Assembly: GCA_035041965.1 (NCBI GenBank)
Contig: JAPYMA010003010.1
Coordinates: 62,001 to 126,000, forward strand
Source: Anisakis pegreffii
Lineage: Eukaryota > Nematoda > Chromadorea > Rhabditida > Anisakidae
Direction of reading: 5' to 3'
Length of the DNA: 64,000 nt
Below are positions 28,293 through 40,923 of this stretch, piece by piece. Each line of letters starts with the position of its first letter. The stretch's first letter is position 1. The translations under genes and the position numbers were made by a program. The notes beneath the pieces are model-generated. The model was not told where the DNA came from. It saw nothing but the letters and a program-made list of their open reading frames with translations, and did not search any database.

Positions 28293-31050
28293 TGAAATGA
28301 TGCAGCTGTCCTTGTTTTCGCATCCTTTTTATCACTATTCTTGCTGCTGCTAGTGTTAAAGTTATCATTATCACTGATATTTTCGTCATTATCATTATTA
28401 TTTCTACCGATATCACAATTACCTTCCTTCTATCGGTATCACAGTTACCTTTTTGCTTTCATCGTAATACTCATTCCCGTAGTCACAATTGTCATCTTTC
28501 AACGAAGAAGTTTAACTAAGGCGTTTTGAAAAGAAATTTTGTTCAACCTCTCTTCTTGATGTTATCTAATTGATAGATTTCATCGAAGCACACAAAGAGT
28601 GCTTTTTTGTGAATAATTGTAAAGAACCGATGTAAAATCGAATCTCAATCAGCAGAAGTGACTATTCGTTTAATGAACTTTCAAAATGTCACGAACAATC
28701 AACAATATGGCTCAATGAGGGCGCATTTTCTTGTAATCTTGAATTCAATTACCTCTTAACGACCGTTTACAGTCATCTTTCGCAATGCTCATGCATCATC
28801 TCCACACTAAACGTCGATTTTTTTTCGATTCGATGTCTCATCTAAGTCATCTTGTCTCGTGATGTCTCACAATCAGGAACGAAACTCAGTCAGTCTTCAC
28901 AGAAAACGTGCATAAGTAAAGAAATGAAAATTTCGATCCTATATATAGATCTCAAATTATGTGGCATTCGACACGCACCATCGCCATTCAAGATAAAAAT
29001 TTAATCATGTAATCTATGAACTGTTAAGTCCCATATATAAATATCATAAAGTTACCGTGAACCTGAGAGCTGTCACGAATTCACGTGAGAGTTCGAGATT
29101 ATGATTTGCAGAAAAACACATTTATGTAATATTTGAAGCTGCTGTTTGATCGTCACAATTTTTGTTTGATTACTGGAACATAAAAGATCATTCGAATATT
29201 CCTCTGCATTCAAATACTCGCTGCAAAATATTCTCCAATATTCTCAGGATTCATTGTTAGAAAATATTTGAAAGTTTGGCTATGTTCTGTTAAGATCGAA
29301 AATCGTATGATACTATTTGAAAGGATATAAATAGTGCAGTGGGAACATTTTCAAGAACACAGAAGAATGCTTTTGAATGCTATGAGCAGTCAGTTCTGTG
29401 TGAACAACAACAATTGAAAATCATTCGAAAATGAATTTGAACTGAATAATCAAATCAAGCAAACGAATAAATGCATTTTTCATGCAAAATATGACAACGC
29501 CAAAAACTATGAATAGGAGAATAGCTCCGTGCTTCTGCTACAAATCGCCATCTTTCATGGATTAACGTGATGGATTGGTTGGACGTGATCGACGAGAATC
29601 GAGTATTGATATTTTGGGAAATAAACACGCGTCAAAAATCCATCCGTATTGATATCCGCACTCATCCGTAACGATATAGGTATGAAGTGGTACATGTAGG
29701 AGGGTATCTAGTCTAGTTGGCGAATTCACAGATTGGAACAACTATTCAGGCAAAAAATTCCTGCAAAAACCATTTATTCTCTTTTGTGGATTAATGAATT
29801 CAATCATCGACGAACAATCTTTGGGTCTATTTATGTTGAAATTTCATCGGATGGATTAAGCTAAATTGCAGGAAATTATCAAATTTCATCGGATTTCATC
29901 GGATTAAGAAATCATCGAGAAACGATTGCGCGATATGAGCGAGTAAATGACGTTCCAGTGCTATTATCGTCACCTGTCGTCGTCACTCGATGAGATATTC
30001 TCTCGTAATAGAAATTATGAAATAGTTATGAGTCACTGAGCTGTTGTGGCTGGCCACTAGCAAAGTGCTATTGAATCGAATTCGTAAGACTGCTAATATG
30101 CAAACTGCAAAGATACAAATGAAGGAAGGATATATGCATATGCGAAGGATATGAATGCATTCGTGCACAAGTGAAGTGTGGGAGAATAATGAGAATATCA
30201 CTGGATATCGAATAATCACGATTGTAACCGAGTGAATGTAAATGACACATGATGCCTTGGATCACGCAACTCTTTCACAAAGCATGCAAAATGCTGTAAA
30301 ATTAGTCAGTGCGCAATATGTTGTATAGTGAATTAATTATTAGTTTAGTTCGATTGATTTTCGCTAAAAATGGTCGCAATCGTCAGATTATTTCGTCAAG
30401 TTGTTCATTCTTAATGTCTTTTCATCATTATCTCTTTCGGTTAAGTGAGTTGGTCGTTAGTACACTCGTCAATCGTAACATTTACGTGATATCAGCATCG
30501 TTAACGCTATGAGAATGCAAATCTATGCCTCAAATAATCAAAGAACCGTACAAACTTGTTTGCTACGGCATTCAAGCACTGATAAGTAACAGTACCAATT
30601 GTCAATTGTCAATTGCCATCATGAAGCTACAAAGCATATAAGCAGATCTTTGTGACTGAATGGATAACAAATCATTTAAAATTGGGGAAGTAAAATAAAG
30701 CAAATGAAAGTTTTATGCGATATTTTTATGTGTGTTTCATTGAGTGATTGCTTTTTTTTTTGATGAAAGAGGAAAGGAAGATTTCGAATGAAATGAATGA
30801 CTAAAGTGTTTTGGCGTTGAGTTTCAAGTGGAACAATCGCCATTTCATGGGTCATTCCCAGCAGCCCATGAGCCTATCTATCACACTATGCTTCATAACT
30901 CAGGATAACAAATATGGATGTAGTCAAGAGATGGCAATGACCAGTAAGATGGATGGTTGGGTATGAGCGCATACACTGATACAACATACACATCACTGTT
31001 TCTCGTACTTATCATGATTTAAGCTAGTTCCGTTTAGTGGAATTGAATAA

Positions 31051-31094
31051 GCTAGCGATAAATCAGGCCGGAATTAGCCTGATTTATCGGCTGC
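31051..31094. repeat. Perfect 12-bp stem hairpin
   Basis: GATAAATCAGGC at 31057-31068 is followed after 8 bases by its exact reverse complement at 31077-31088. Pairing continues outward with mismatches to about 31051-31094. The stem is shorter than a usual microRNA precursor. It could be a small structured RNA or a remnant of an inverted-repeat element. Confidence 0.7.
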
Positions 31095-31344
31095 TCTTTC
31101 CTTTTTTACAAATCATCTCTTCATTTCAATATAAGTGAATAATTTGATAGAGAGCAAGCAGTAAATGATAGCACTTGTTAGAAGAGATTGATCGATGAGT
31201 GATCTAGTACATGGATGATGCGCTGCCATCACCATTGATTCTGATGAATTGGCTCTTTCTGAAGGGTGAATGGATAGAAAATACGAGATGGGATAAACTT
31301 TTGATGTGAAACGGGTGAATATACTGACTGGAGTTGGAATCGGT

Positions 31345-31464
31345 AGGGGGAATCAAATTCAGGCGAAGCGAGGCCGCCTCTAGGAGGAATCCTGGGCCTT
31401 CCACGCGTGAAGATGACGTCTTCTGCGTCCGTTCGGAACCTTGATATCGAATATACGTCGTCAT
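31345..31464 (-). other. GC-rich patch with exon-like properties
   Basis: A sharp GC-rich block in AT-rich surroundings. One minus-strand frame reads a Pro/Arg/Gly-rich segment (including RGRPRIPPRGG) and stays open for about 110 codons (31564-31229). A GTCAGT donor-like site follows a phase-2 codon near 31337. pll-1 exon 1 also ends in phase 2 on this strand, so an alternative distant first exon of that gene is possible but unsupported. Confidence 0.2.
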
Positions 31465-34400
31465 ATAGCAGATAGAAGTTACTGCACATCAATAAAGTAA
31501 AAATGTCTAAACGTATGAGGAGAGTGAGTTTTCGAGGATGCAATTTTGGGATAGGAAGTATCAATTTCTCGGAACATTAATGGATAGAACGGATGGATGA
31601 CCAAAAGTATCGAAAGAGAAATGACGTCAACGTCAGCCATAACACAACCGCAGCACTAAAATAAACAACGCCATAAAACAACAATTCATTAGTCATTTGT
31701 GACTGCATAAATTTGTTCAAAATGTTTCGCGTTTATTCGAAAAACACTACTTAGAACACACTGAGGAATGCGGATAATTGGAATGATCTAATTTGAAAAA
31801 CACTTATTTTGACAAAGCGAATTCATACAGAATTGACTACGAATTCGTTTTCATTTTCATTCTGACTACGAACGACGAAGAATGAGCATCGCACAGAAAG
31901 GAAATCACGTCATTTGAGACTTACAATTAGCTATTTTGTAGAACACACTATATCCATTCAGCAACAATACGGAGGGACATCAACAACTGGACATAAGTTA
32001 TCACAACCAATCACATTCTATTCGCTCAGTACATATATCATGAAATATATCCACATATTCACGTTAAATAGGTGGATATACTTCAAAATATGTGTTGTAC
32101 AACAAACGTATATCAACGATTGCGTGAAGTCGCATTTGAAGAGACACATAAAAAAATGTCGACAAATAATTAATCTTATACATTACGCCTGGTTTTAGGC
32201 ATACATTGCTTTAGAAGAATGCATAAGCACCTAAAAATGAACAACAAGTAGATCATATCCTTCCTATTTGTTTGCGACCCGCTTAGATATATTATTAATT
32301 TCTAGGTGTGCAATTGAGATCGTCGCATTGCACTGGACTATTTTTCTTGGACAAAAAGGACTTCGATTCCATTTTTTGGATAAAAACGAATTAAATTCCA
32401 TTTTTCCTGGATAAAAAGCTCCGATATCTTGTCTGATATCTCGAAATTGACAACAAGTTTTGTTTTGGACCACTGATTAGAAAGATTCGTATGCATACTG
32501 CTCAATGCCATCCCAAAAAGTGGATGTTCTTAAACGAACGAACGAACGATTCTTATCACGCTATATTTGTTCATTCATTCCTCACTCAAACCCATCCATC
32601 TTCTGCCTCTATTAATTTCAGCATAATCAATAAAATTCCATTGATTAAGCCATATCCGTCGTTTTTGTTTTCGTTGAAAGTTCTGTTGCTCACATCCTAT
32701 CGCTTAAATAGATTGAATTTTAGTCAATTTTTTTCGTCCGTTTCATCAGAACAACAAAATCCATTAAACAGATGAAAATCAAATGAATTGATATCAATAG
32801 AAATGATTTTTAATGAGCTCATCGTAAAAATAAAAATTTTCAAATGTCAAGAGCTTGGTTGGATGCATTTTCGGTTTGAATCATTCATTCCGATCGCATC
32901 AATTGGATACAGAAAGACATATTCACTGAAACTCAATTACGATCAGATGACTGGGTTGTCGATGAAGTCTCTCATTCGAATATTGAATTTTGATGGGAAA
33001 CGTGCTCTTGATGCGATGGCCAAAGGTTAGGAATTGAGAGGGGCATCGAATTCTCTGAGGGTGTACAATGACTGGCTCTGGTCTTGCAGAAATTCTATGC
33101 GCTTCATTTGAATTTCAATGAGTTCGGCGCAGTCTGCTAAGTTGAGCATCGTAATCAGTTTGACGGCAAGTGAAAGTGCATCAAAGCGATCTTCTTATGG
33201 ATCGATCAGTCAATTAAATTTATTGGAAAGAAACATTGCGGACAAATACGCATAAGTGAATATGCCTAAAGACACGAGCATTTGACAACAAGTGTAAAAA
33301 GATCCAGATGAATCTACTATCGTAAGTGTCACATGTCTACGGAACAAACACTACACTACGATGACGATAATCTATGTATCAAATGTCTCCATTATGTTAT
33401 GAATAAATACAAACGATCACAAAAATAATAACATGCGTGTAACAAATCATCTACAGTCCAGTATCATAATGAGGATGATGACGCTGTTGATAATCCATCT
33501 TTGCATTCATTCACATTCTCATCCAGTGGTACCATATGGCATGCTGACGACAAATAATGAAATTCTTCCGAATAGAACTCATTTGAAATCGACAAATGAT
33601 TCAATTTAGTAAATGGCTATCGTGAACGTTCACAAAAATTCATTCTAAAATAATCATTTTAGAGTGAAACAATTTCAATTGATAGTTGTATTTCGATTAT
33701 CCGTGATGGATACGAATAATTCATTGTGGACGTTCATCGAAAAGTTGTCGAATATTAGTAATGTGAGAATTATTCATTTTTTATGCGAAGTGTTTTTATT
33801 TCAAAATGATTAATTCACTACTCATATTAACGCTTCCAAATCACTCCCACTGAAATTCAAACAAGTGATTTCATGCATTCATCATGTGTGCTTTCTTATA
33901 TCTAAGCGTTCAATGATCATCATTAGTCATTTATAATGTTGTTCGCAATAAATTCTACGATTACACATGACGCTCGAATTCTCAGTCATTTCTCACGATA
34001 GCGCATCAAATCCGCTATTTTTTGAAGAACGGACACAAAACATAGGTGAAACAACGGAAGAACTTCAAAAAAAAGAATGAGAATGGAGCTTACAAGAAAC
34101 TTTCATGTCAGTGGTTTTTTGGACTATTCTCAGAGTCACAGTCAAAACATCGCTATCGTCGAGAATTCTGTTACCACCACGATTCTATCATCAATCATTA
34201 GGTTGCTTATACATGTCTGCAAAAACCTATGTGGTGAAATGTTTCCGTGTCATATACAAATCATTGCGACATTTCTAGCCTGAATCACGTCTCAAAGTCT
34301 GAATTCCCTCATTATTTCGATGCTTTGAGTGAATGCGAGTTGATCTACTGTCCACAGTCATTGCTTTCATTTCGTTGTCTGTTCGGACGCTACATATTTG

Positions 34401-36288
34401 GCTATGCATTGTTGAGCATCCATCAGAAAAGCCCAAAAAACCGAAAATAATGATGATATCATCGTCGATATCGTCATTCATTTAGGTACGGATGATTGAA
34501 TGCCTCATCACTTAACTGCTCAATTAAGGCATGAAAACTACTTCAGAGCTTATTGTTATGGGAACTGAAGCTTTTTGAGGCGATCGGATGCACTCAATGA
34601 ATATAGCAGATATCTCTCGTGCATTTGTACATATGTTCGGTACTCTTGGTACACTCTCAGCTCGCCACGCTGATTCAGTGTGAAATAAAAACACGGATCA
34701 TCACGAACGAAAGCAATTGAAAATGCATAGAAAACGAATAGAGATGGCTAGCTGCTAACTCATTGATGAGCATTGACTAGTTGATTGCGTTTGCTTAAAC
34801 GCAGATACAGTACTCGCGTTTAGAGCATCTCAGCGGTTCGATATTAATGCTTCACAAACGATTCATTTGCAGAATCAAAGCTATTACACCGAACGAGGAT
34901 GTGCTGTGCTCATATTGTTGGACTCATATTAGAGGTTGTTAGATGGCCGTGAAAATTGGCTTGAGAAAAACGCATGCTCAAAGATGTGTTTTATCACTGA
35001 TGGTTTTTTGAAAATGAAGAAAAATAGATAATTGATAACTTTCATTATCGCTATAGTATATGGATTAAGAGTGTCATTACTGCTATCGTATGAGTTGCTA
35101 TCAACCTAATGGTACACATTACCACATCACATCAATTTGCAGTTGTCATTTATTCACTTTGACTTCATTGACTTCAGTATGGAGGGAATTATTCGCACAG
35201 AGTTTCATTGAATACGTTCAATGAAGAATCAAACAATAGTCGGATATTCAAGCAAACAACTAGTACTGATTCAGATATTCCTTTTTTTTTAAAGAAAACA
35301 TCTCAAGAAAAAATGCTATTACGAAATGTTTTGATCCCCTAAGCGATCACACTACCAAACGATGGGAAGACGAATGTGAATGGAAGCCAACCGAAAAAAG
35401 CGCTGTCCACTCAAAATATGATTAAAGAAGGAGCCACAACGAACTACGAGTCGAAATACGAGTCTGGAAGTTAGCCGCCCGAAAAAAAGCATCCTTGAAT
35501 AAGGCACAAAAAATGCGAGGATCATAAGTCACTGCTGAAGGCGATTGGGATTTCGATGAGCAAAAGAGCAGAAAAGTGAAAACTATTGCACACAATGAAA
35601 TGAGTGCAATAGGAAATGTAACAACTATTGGTGTGCTGCGTTAAGGATGGCAGAGTAAGGCGACGACGCAAAACTATAGACAAAATCTGCTCAAGTAAAG
35701 TGTGGCCAATAAAAGCAAAGTCATAGGCATCATGGATGGAGACCGAGGCCAACGAATGCCGCCGAACGGACAGACGGATGGATAGTTTGTTCATGCAGTC
35801 AGTCAGTCATTCATTCAAATCTCACCCAAGCAACCATCATCAATCAACAGAGGCGAACCATATTTCAATCTACAATTCCTCAAACTCCTTAACGCGGCGG
35901 CCACAAGCAAATCATGCCTATCATACTTATTTCATTTTTTGACTTCTTCAAATCCTCACTCAAGCAGCAGATCACTGAGTCTTTTCAGACAAGCGCAAAC
36001 ACATAATCATGCATTCACACAGAAATACACGCATTCAAACAAACCACAAACATAACACACAAAGCAAATGTTCCACTTGTGTTTCGCAAAAATAATGAGA
36101 ACAACAAGCTCTTAACGGATCCGTCGTCGTACTCGTTCGTTATTGGATATTGGATGCTGCCAGCCAGCTAGAGAGGCGCTTCTTTCAGGATTCGTCAAAA
36201 ACCAGTATTCAGTGATTAATGCTAAGTGCACGCGTCTCGTTTTTTGAATTTCATTAAAATGCTCGTGTGCGAATCGCTGGATAGCTGC

Positions 36289-36374
36289 ATGGATGGATGG
36301 ATGGATGGATGGATGGATGGATGGATGGATGGATGGATGGATGGATGGATGGATGGATGGATGGATGGATGGAT
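36289..36374. repeat. (ATGG)21 microsatellite
   Basis: About 86 bp of uninterrupted ATGG tetranucleotide. It opens spurious long frames on both strands (Trp-Met-Asp-Gly on plus, Ile-His-Pro-Ser on minus), which should not be annotated as proteins. Confidence 0.97.
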
Positions 36375-37856
36375 CAACGGATAAACAGAGCACGTACTTG
36401 GTCATATTACGTTGTGTCAATAGTGATGCTTGCTTGTAATGCTCTTGAAAAGGCTCGTTTCGTTCATGCATCAACTCGATCGCACTATTCATCATCGTAA
36501 TCATCATTATCGTGCTTAACGCATCCATCCATCGTTGTCAGTTGTTTGTTCCTCGATCCCATGAAAGTTCACTTCCTTCGACAACTCAAATTTATCTCTC
36601 TATGCAACATCATAGAATGCAACAAGCCGCACAGATCTAACTACAGCCTCATCATGATGCATGTGAATGATTAAGAATCTTTAACAATTTCCATTAGAAG
36701 CATTCATGCACTTTTCCTATAATAACAATTATGCTGCACTAGAGAATAGTCAAATTCAGTTGAATGACTATACTGGTTTTGCGTGTGAATGACAGCTACG
36801 AAAAAATGACAGCTTCCTCATAATGCATGTGCATGTCATCTAAAAAATTTTGCTGTTTAAGTGCTCAATGCCCATCATTGACATCAGATTGACCTATCGC
36901 AAATCTGCACGATAATCTAACAATAGGTCACGTTCGGTCAAAAAACCCACGAGATCCATTGTCATTTTATATCTATAAACCCAAATAACGCTCTTTTGTT
37001 GACGTCACAAATAACCATTTCATGTCAACGAATCATTTCATACAGCTTCTAACATGCACTGTGCCTAGACAGCTAAATGGCATTTCGAATATTTTTTTGT
37101 TGAGTGATCGCAAAACTTTTCCGAAAAACCTTTTAATCTCTCATGAACCACAACACTTGCGTGCAATTGAAGGAAGTCAGTAAGCTTTCTGCCTCGTCGT
37201 TTATATGCGTTTCATTCACTTCTGAATGTGCAATAATTTTTGCTAAATGAATGGAATCTTCTTTTTGTGGCGAGATGAGGATTTCTTTGATTCTCGATAG
37301 AACTGATGTTGAAAGATATGTTTTTGCAAGATGGCCTCGATAACAATACCGCTAAATAAGCCTCAATTTCTTCAAGAAGCTCCTCGTATGCAGTGAATCG
37401 TACAGATCACAATTTAAAAGTGCTCATAGGAAACGCGTACATATAAAACATATATGTTCCTCGTAACAGCGACTAATTAGATGAATATCGCTCAAAATTT
37501 ACGATCACATGAAAACAGCAGAGAGGCACGTGAGATTTATTCGTATGCACATAAATACTCGCACAACAAAAACTCATTTACTTAATGGATGGAAGGAAAA
37601 TTCATAAGAAAACCACTCTGAACGAATGCTGCTTGGATAGCATCGTACGTTGTTCTCGGTAATTGCTTTATGATTTCGCTATGAAAAGGCCGCTGATTTA
37701 CAGAAATTTTAAAATTGTGATTTTTTATGTGAACATTGAAGAATTCATTTTATTCTATTTTATTCTATTAGTGATCTAAAAAAATGAAACGACGATCAAA
37801 GAATTCAATAAGTACTAAATTGTTTCACCTTAACTGAAAATATATCTTAGGCACGA

Positions 37857-38320
37857 TTGCGGAAAAATCAATTACCGTCTTTGAAATCAACAGGAAATAT
37901 TTCCTCAAGACTACATGAAGACATTAGTTCATTTTCGAAGTCTTCACTGAGAATTCCCACTTATTTATGCAAATGTGGTCTGGAATTTGCTTTTCCAGTA
38001 TTTGAGTTCGTTAAGGAACAACAGTTTTTTGAGAAAAACTCGCATGCTTATAGATGAATTAGATATGAAAACACTTGATAAAACACTTGGTTTACATCAG
38101 TCAAGAAGACGACAAACAGCCTTACGCAAGCACTTACAAACATACATTCAAGAGAGTCGTACCTAAAAAAGCACTTCTTCATCGCATAACGACCGCAATG
38201 TTGAGAACATTAGTTGAATTGCTAATCGCTGAAATTTTTCGCCATTTCTGCCCAATGAAACAATTTTTCCACTATCTAAACAACTGGAACAATGGAGCTA
38301 ATCAGCACAAACTACATTGA
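37857..38320 (+). pseudogene. Cluster of overlapping plus-strand open frames, possible decayed or unrecognised gene
   Basis: Three frames overlap in series: 37857-38057, 37975-38166 and 38075-38320, together about 460 bp that is open in at least one plus frame. A good acceptor-like TTTGCTTTTCCAG at about 37997 precedes a stretch rich in Leu, Lys and Arg (MLIDELDMKTLDKTLGLH). The frame changes could mean introns or a frameshifted relic. No family is recognised and chance is possible in AT-rich DNA. Confidence 0.2.
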
Positions 38321-40450
38321 ATATTAATAATAATTTCAGAGCAAAATTAGCACTACTTTCAATGAGTCAGCTCATTAACGATAAGTGCATGTTCAGAATG
38401 TGATGCATTCATGTGAACGTAATTAGAGACTTCATGCCAAACTGCTTTTTGTTCGTCTTACATTCGTTGAATAATGAGGTGAATAATTATTGTTGACGCA
38501 ATGGAATGGAATATGAAATGAGATCAAATCTCGAAATTTCCACACCAAAAATTCAACTTTCTTACAACGAACCTTTTTCTTGTAAATATCACTAATTTGA
38601 AGCTACATGTGATGTTTTCAGCTAACAAATTAATTTTGCAATAAGTAAACATAACTATAATAAATTAATGCAACTCGATTCAGCAGTGACAACCGCTCAA
38701 CTGATTCATACCAAATCAATCCACAATTTCACCTGTCACAAACACACGCCTAAAGATTCATAAACGAATTCTACTATTTTTATCGCATCTCTATGACACC
38801 TCAAATGAGAATGCAAGAGATTTTCATCAGATCATCAAGCTATCGTCATTCGCATTGAACATACATTACGTCAAACCACTACTACACTGCCCCGGTGCTT
38901 TTTGGTCATTTCTCATTAAAATTCTACTTCGGACTCTCGATAGAACGTCAGCGACAAATCTAATGATTCATCTAAACCACTTATCCTTGTGATTCGTATA
39001 TCAAAAAAAAATCAAAAGATCGCATAGGTAAATAAAGGTTCGTCGTTGTGACGATCTTATGACGAACGCGTTGAAATGCATTGATTTAGAAGTGATTCTC
39101 ACTCAACAGGTACATAACAAATCAGTCGCCGTTATTACCTTTCACAAACGTACACACCTATTAACGACTTTACTTTTTCACTTGCTTACCTGATTTCAAT
39201 GGACACTCTTAAAGATTCTATTGTTTTCCCATACGACTCTTACTAGTTCATGTGAATAACAAGTTATTTCTTAATTGACATCTCACGATTCGGTAAGTGG
39301 ATCCGACAAGTGATCATATCTGATTCCTAAACAATTATACCTCAGACCGGTCAGAGATTTACCTAAGTGGATACTGAGTCACTGAAAAAGTCCGTTTCCG
39401 TTGGGATGCGAATCGACAATTTCGTTCGACAATCTTATTGTTGTCTCAGCCGAGTTCTCATTTCAGAAAACAATTCATCATCAATCGTTCACTAACAATA
39501 AGCAAAATCGGTGGAATCTAAATGCAGCAGCCGAGCATTTGAATATCGGTCATTCTTTAGACGCGATGACTCGATTACTTTGCGCGAAATCCAATGGGAA
39601 TGCGAAGTATTTGCGCATCATGTTAAAATTCTTTTAATATAAACACTTGAGACTGCACCAAAAAAAAGATTCTTTGAAAAGAGCACAGAATACGAAACAG
39701 GGATCAGGAGGGGATAAATCATTGTTTATGAAACCTAACTTCATAAGATGCGCCATCCATCAACTCATAACCATAAGCTCAAACACTCTGTTCCTCGCAA
39801 CAAATTGATTCTCACGTTTCTGATATTTCAATGTCAATACATTCAAAGAATTTTTGTCGAGTGAAGCAAACCAAGCAAACGACACGATTCCATTTGTGTT
39901 TGATTTGGAGTTTTGAGAGCAAATTGAGTGGGAATCGTATTTTGCATGGCTGTTAGCGATTAAAATTTTTATGTGTTCAGGAACTCATAATTGTGGGATG
40001 AATTAAGAGGCATCATTGATGCCACCAGCAAGTGCGTCTGAATATTCGCTGATATTTGATCATTCATTCGTCATTAATCCCATCTATTCATGCAATCATC
40101 ACTGGAAAGTTAATGGACACGCGAGTACATTTCATTAGAGCACTGGCATCGTTTTCGTGGCATTTATGAGACGGCTTTAATGAGCTTGCTGCTGTTGTTT
40201 TTTCTTCTCTTCAAAGCTGCATTCGAATTTGCTCCAAAAAAAACTTCTTTCCCTCATCAAAGTACAAATTCGATTTTAATGGCCTTACAGTTGTCAATTC
40301 ATGGCTGACTGAAAATCCGCTTATGACACTGTTTTGAGATGGATCAATACGACTGAACCGTATGCAACGATCTTTTTGCTCAATTTGATCATCATCATCC
40401 AAAATGCACTAAAAACTTCTCGTTAACGTGAGAATCTTTTAAAGCATTTC

Positions 40451-40609
40451 ATGCATTCCAGTAATCGTCCATTCTTCGCGACTGCACACATGCACTCGCT
40501 GATTCCCATTCATACAAGAGAATTTTTGCGGTTCTTGGAGAATATTCCGAGTTGTATGCTCGAATTCCGTCGGAAGTGCCCGGCTTATCGCTTTTTCGTG
40601 CCTAAATAA
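40451..40609 (+). CDS. Candidate small open frame, unrecognised
   Basis: ATG at 40451 opens 52 codons to TAA at 40607. The predicted peptide is basic and aromatic, with HTREFLRFLEN and CPAYRFFVPK among its motifs, more protein-like than neighbouring frames. It lies about 270 bp before the first supported exon of the secreted-protein gene on the same strand. No signal peptide, splice evidence or family was seen, so it may be spurious or part of an upstream exon. Confidence 0.2.
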   Translation: MHSSNRPFFATAHMHSLIPIHTREFLRFLENIPSCMLEFRRKCPAYRFFVPK

Positions 40610-40870
40610 ATGGACTCAAGCAACTGATGCTCATTTATCGAAAGAATCAGCATTGCGCCGCCTGAGAAGCATTCGTCTCAGTCAATTCAGAAGAGATTTT
40701 TTCATCCATAGATGAATTCCTTCTTTACAAAATAGAATTGCTTAAACACTTGAATGGAGATGCACCATTCTTCTATGATTATTCATGCAAGCACACCGTG
40801 TAGAGCATGTAATTGAGCTGTAACGTTTTATTTTGCGATAATGTGCGTTCACGCCTTTGACTTTTCACTT

Positions 40871-40878
40871 AATTTCAG
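40871..40878 (+). promoter_or_regulatory. Candidate trans-splice acceptor of the secreted-protein gene
   Basis: AATTTCAG lies 45 bases upstream of the ATG at 40924, with no upstream exon required by reading frame. This matches the nematode 3' splice consensus and would be a natural spliced-leader addition site. A cis-spliced 5' untranslated exon is the alternative. Confidence 0.45.
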
Positions 40879-40923
40879 GTTTTCACTTATTCGAACAAAT
40901 AAGAAAGTTTTCGAATCCGAGTG

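Larger units (their letters stand above)
17671..40878. other. Large gene-poor region between pll-1 and the secreted-protein gene
   Basis: About 23 kb upstream of pll-1 without a supported gene on either strand. Open frames stay below about 95 codons and none gave a recognisable domain. The pll-1 promoter should lie at the left edge, upstream of the ATG at 17670. The region contains simple repeats, hairpins (18487-18505, 31051-31094), MITE-like inverted repeats near 24.2 and 24.9 kb, and weak exon candidates at 28.06-28.29, 31.35-31.45 and 37.86-38.32 kb. It may be intergenic DNA, or hide lineage-specific genes or non-coding RNAs that I cannot detect. Confidence 0.5.

Noticed and set aside
36112..36528. 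A 138-codon minus-strand frame and its plus-strand counterpart
   Set aside because: Both are created by the ATGG microsatellite, which has no stop in several frames. The flanks have no splice sites or recognisable domain.
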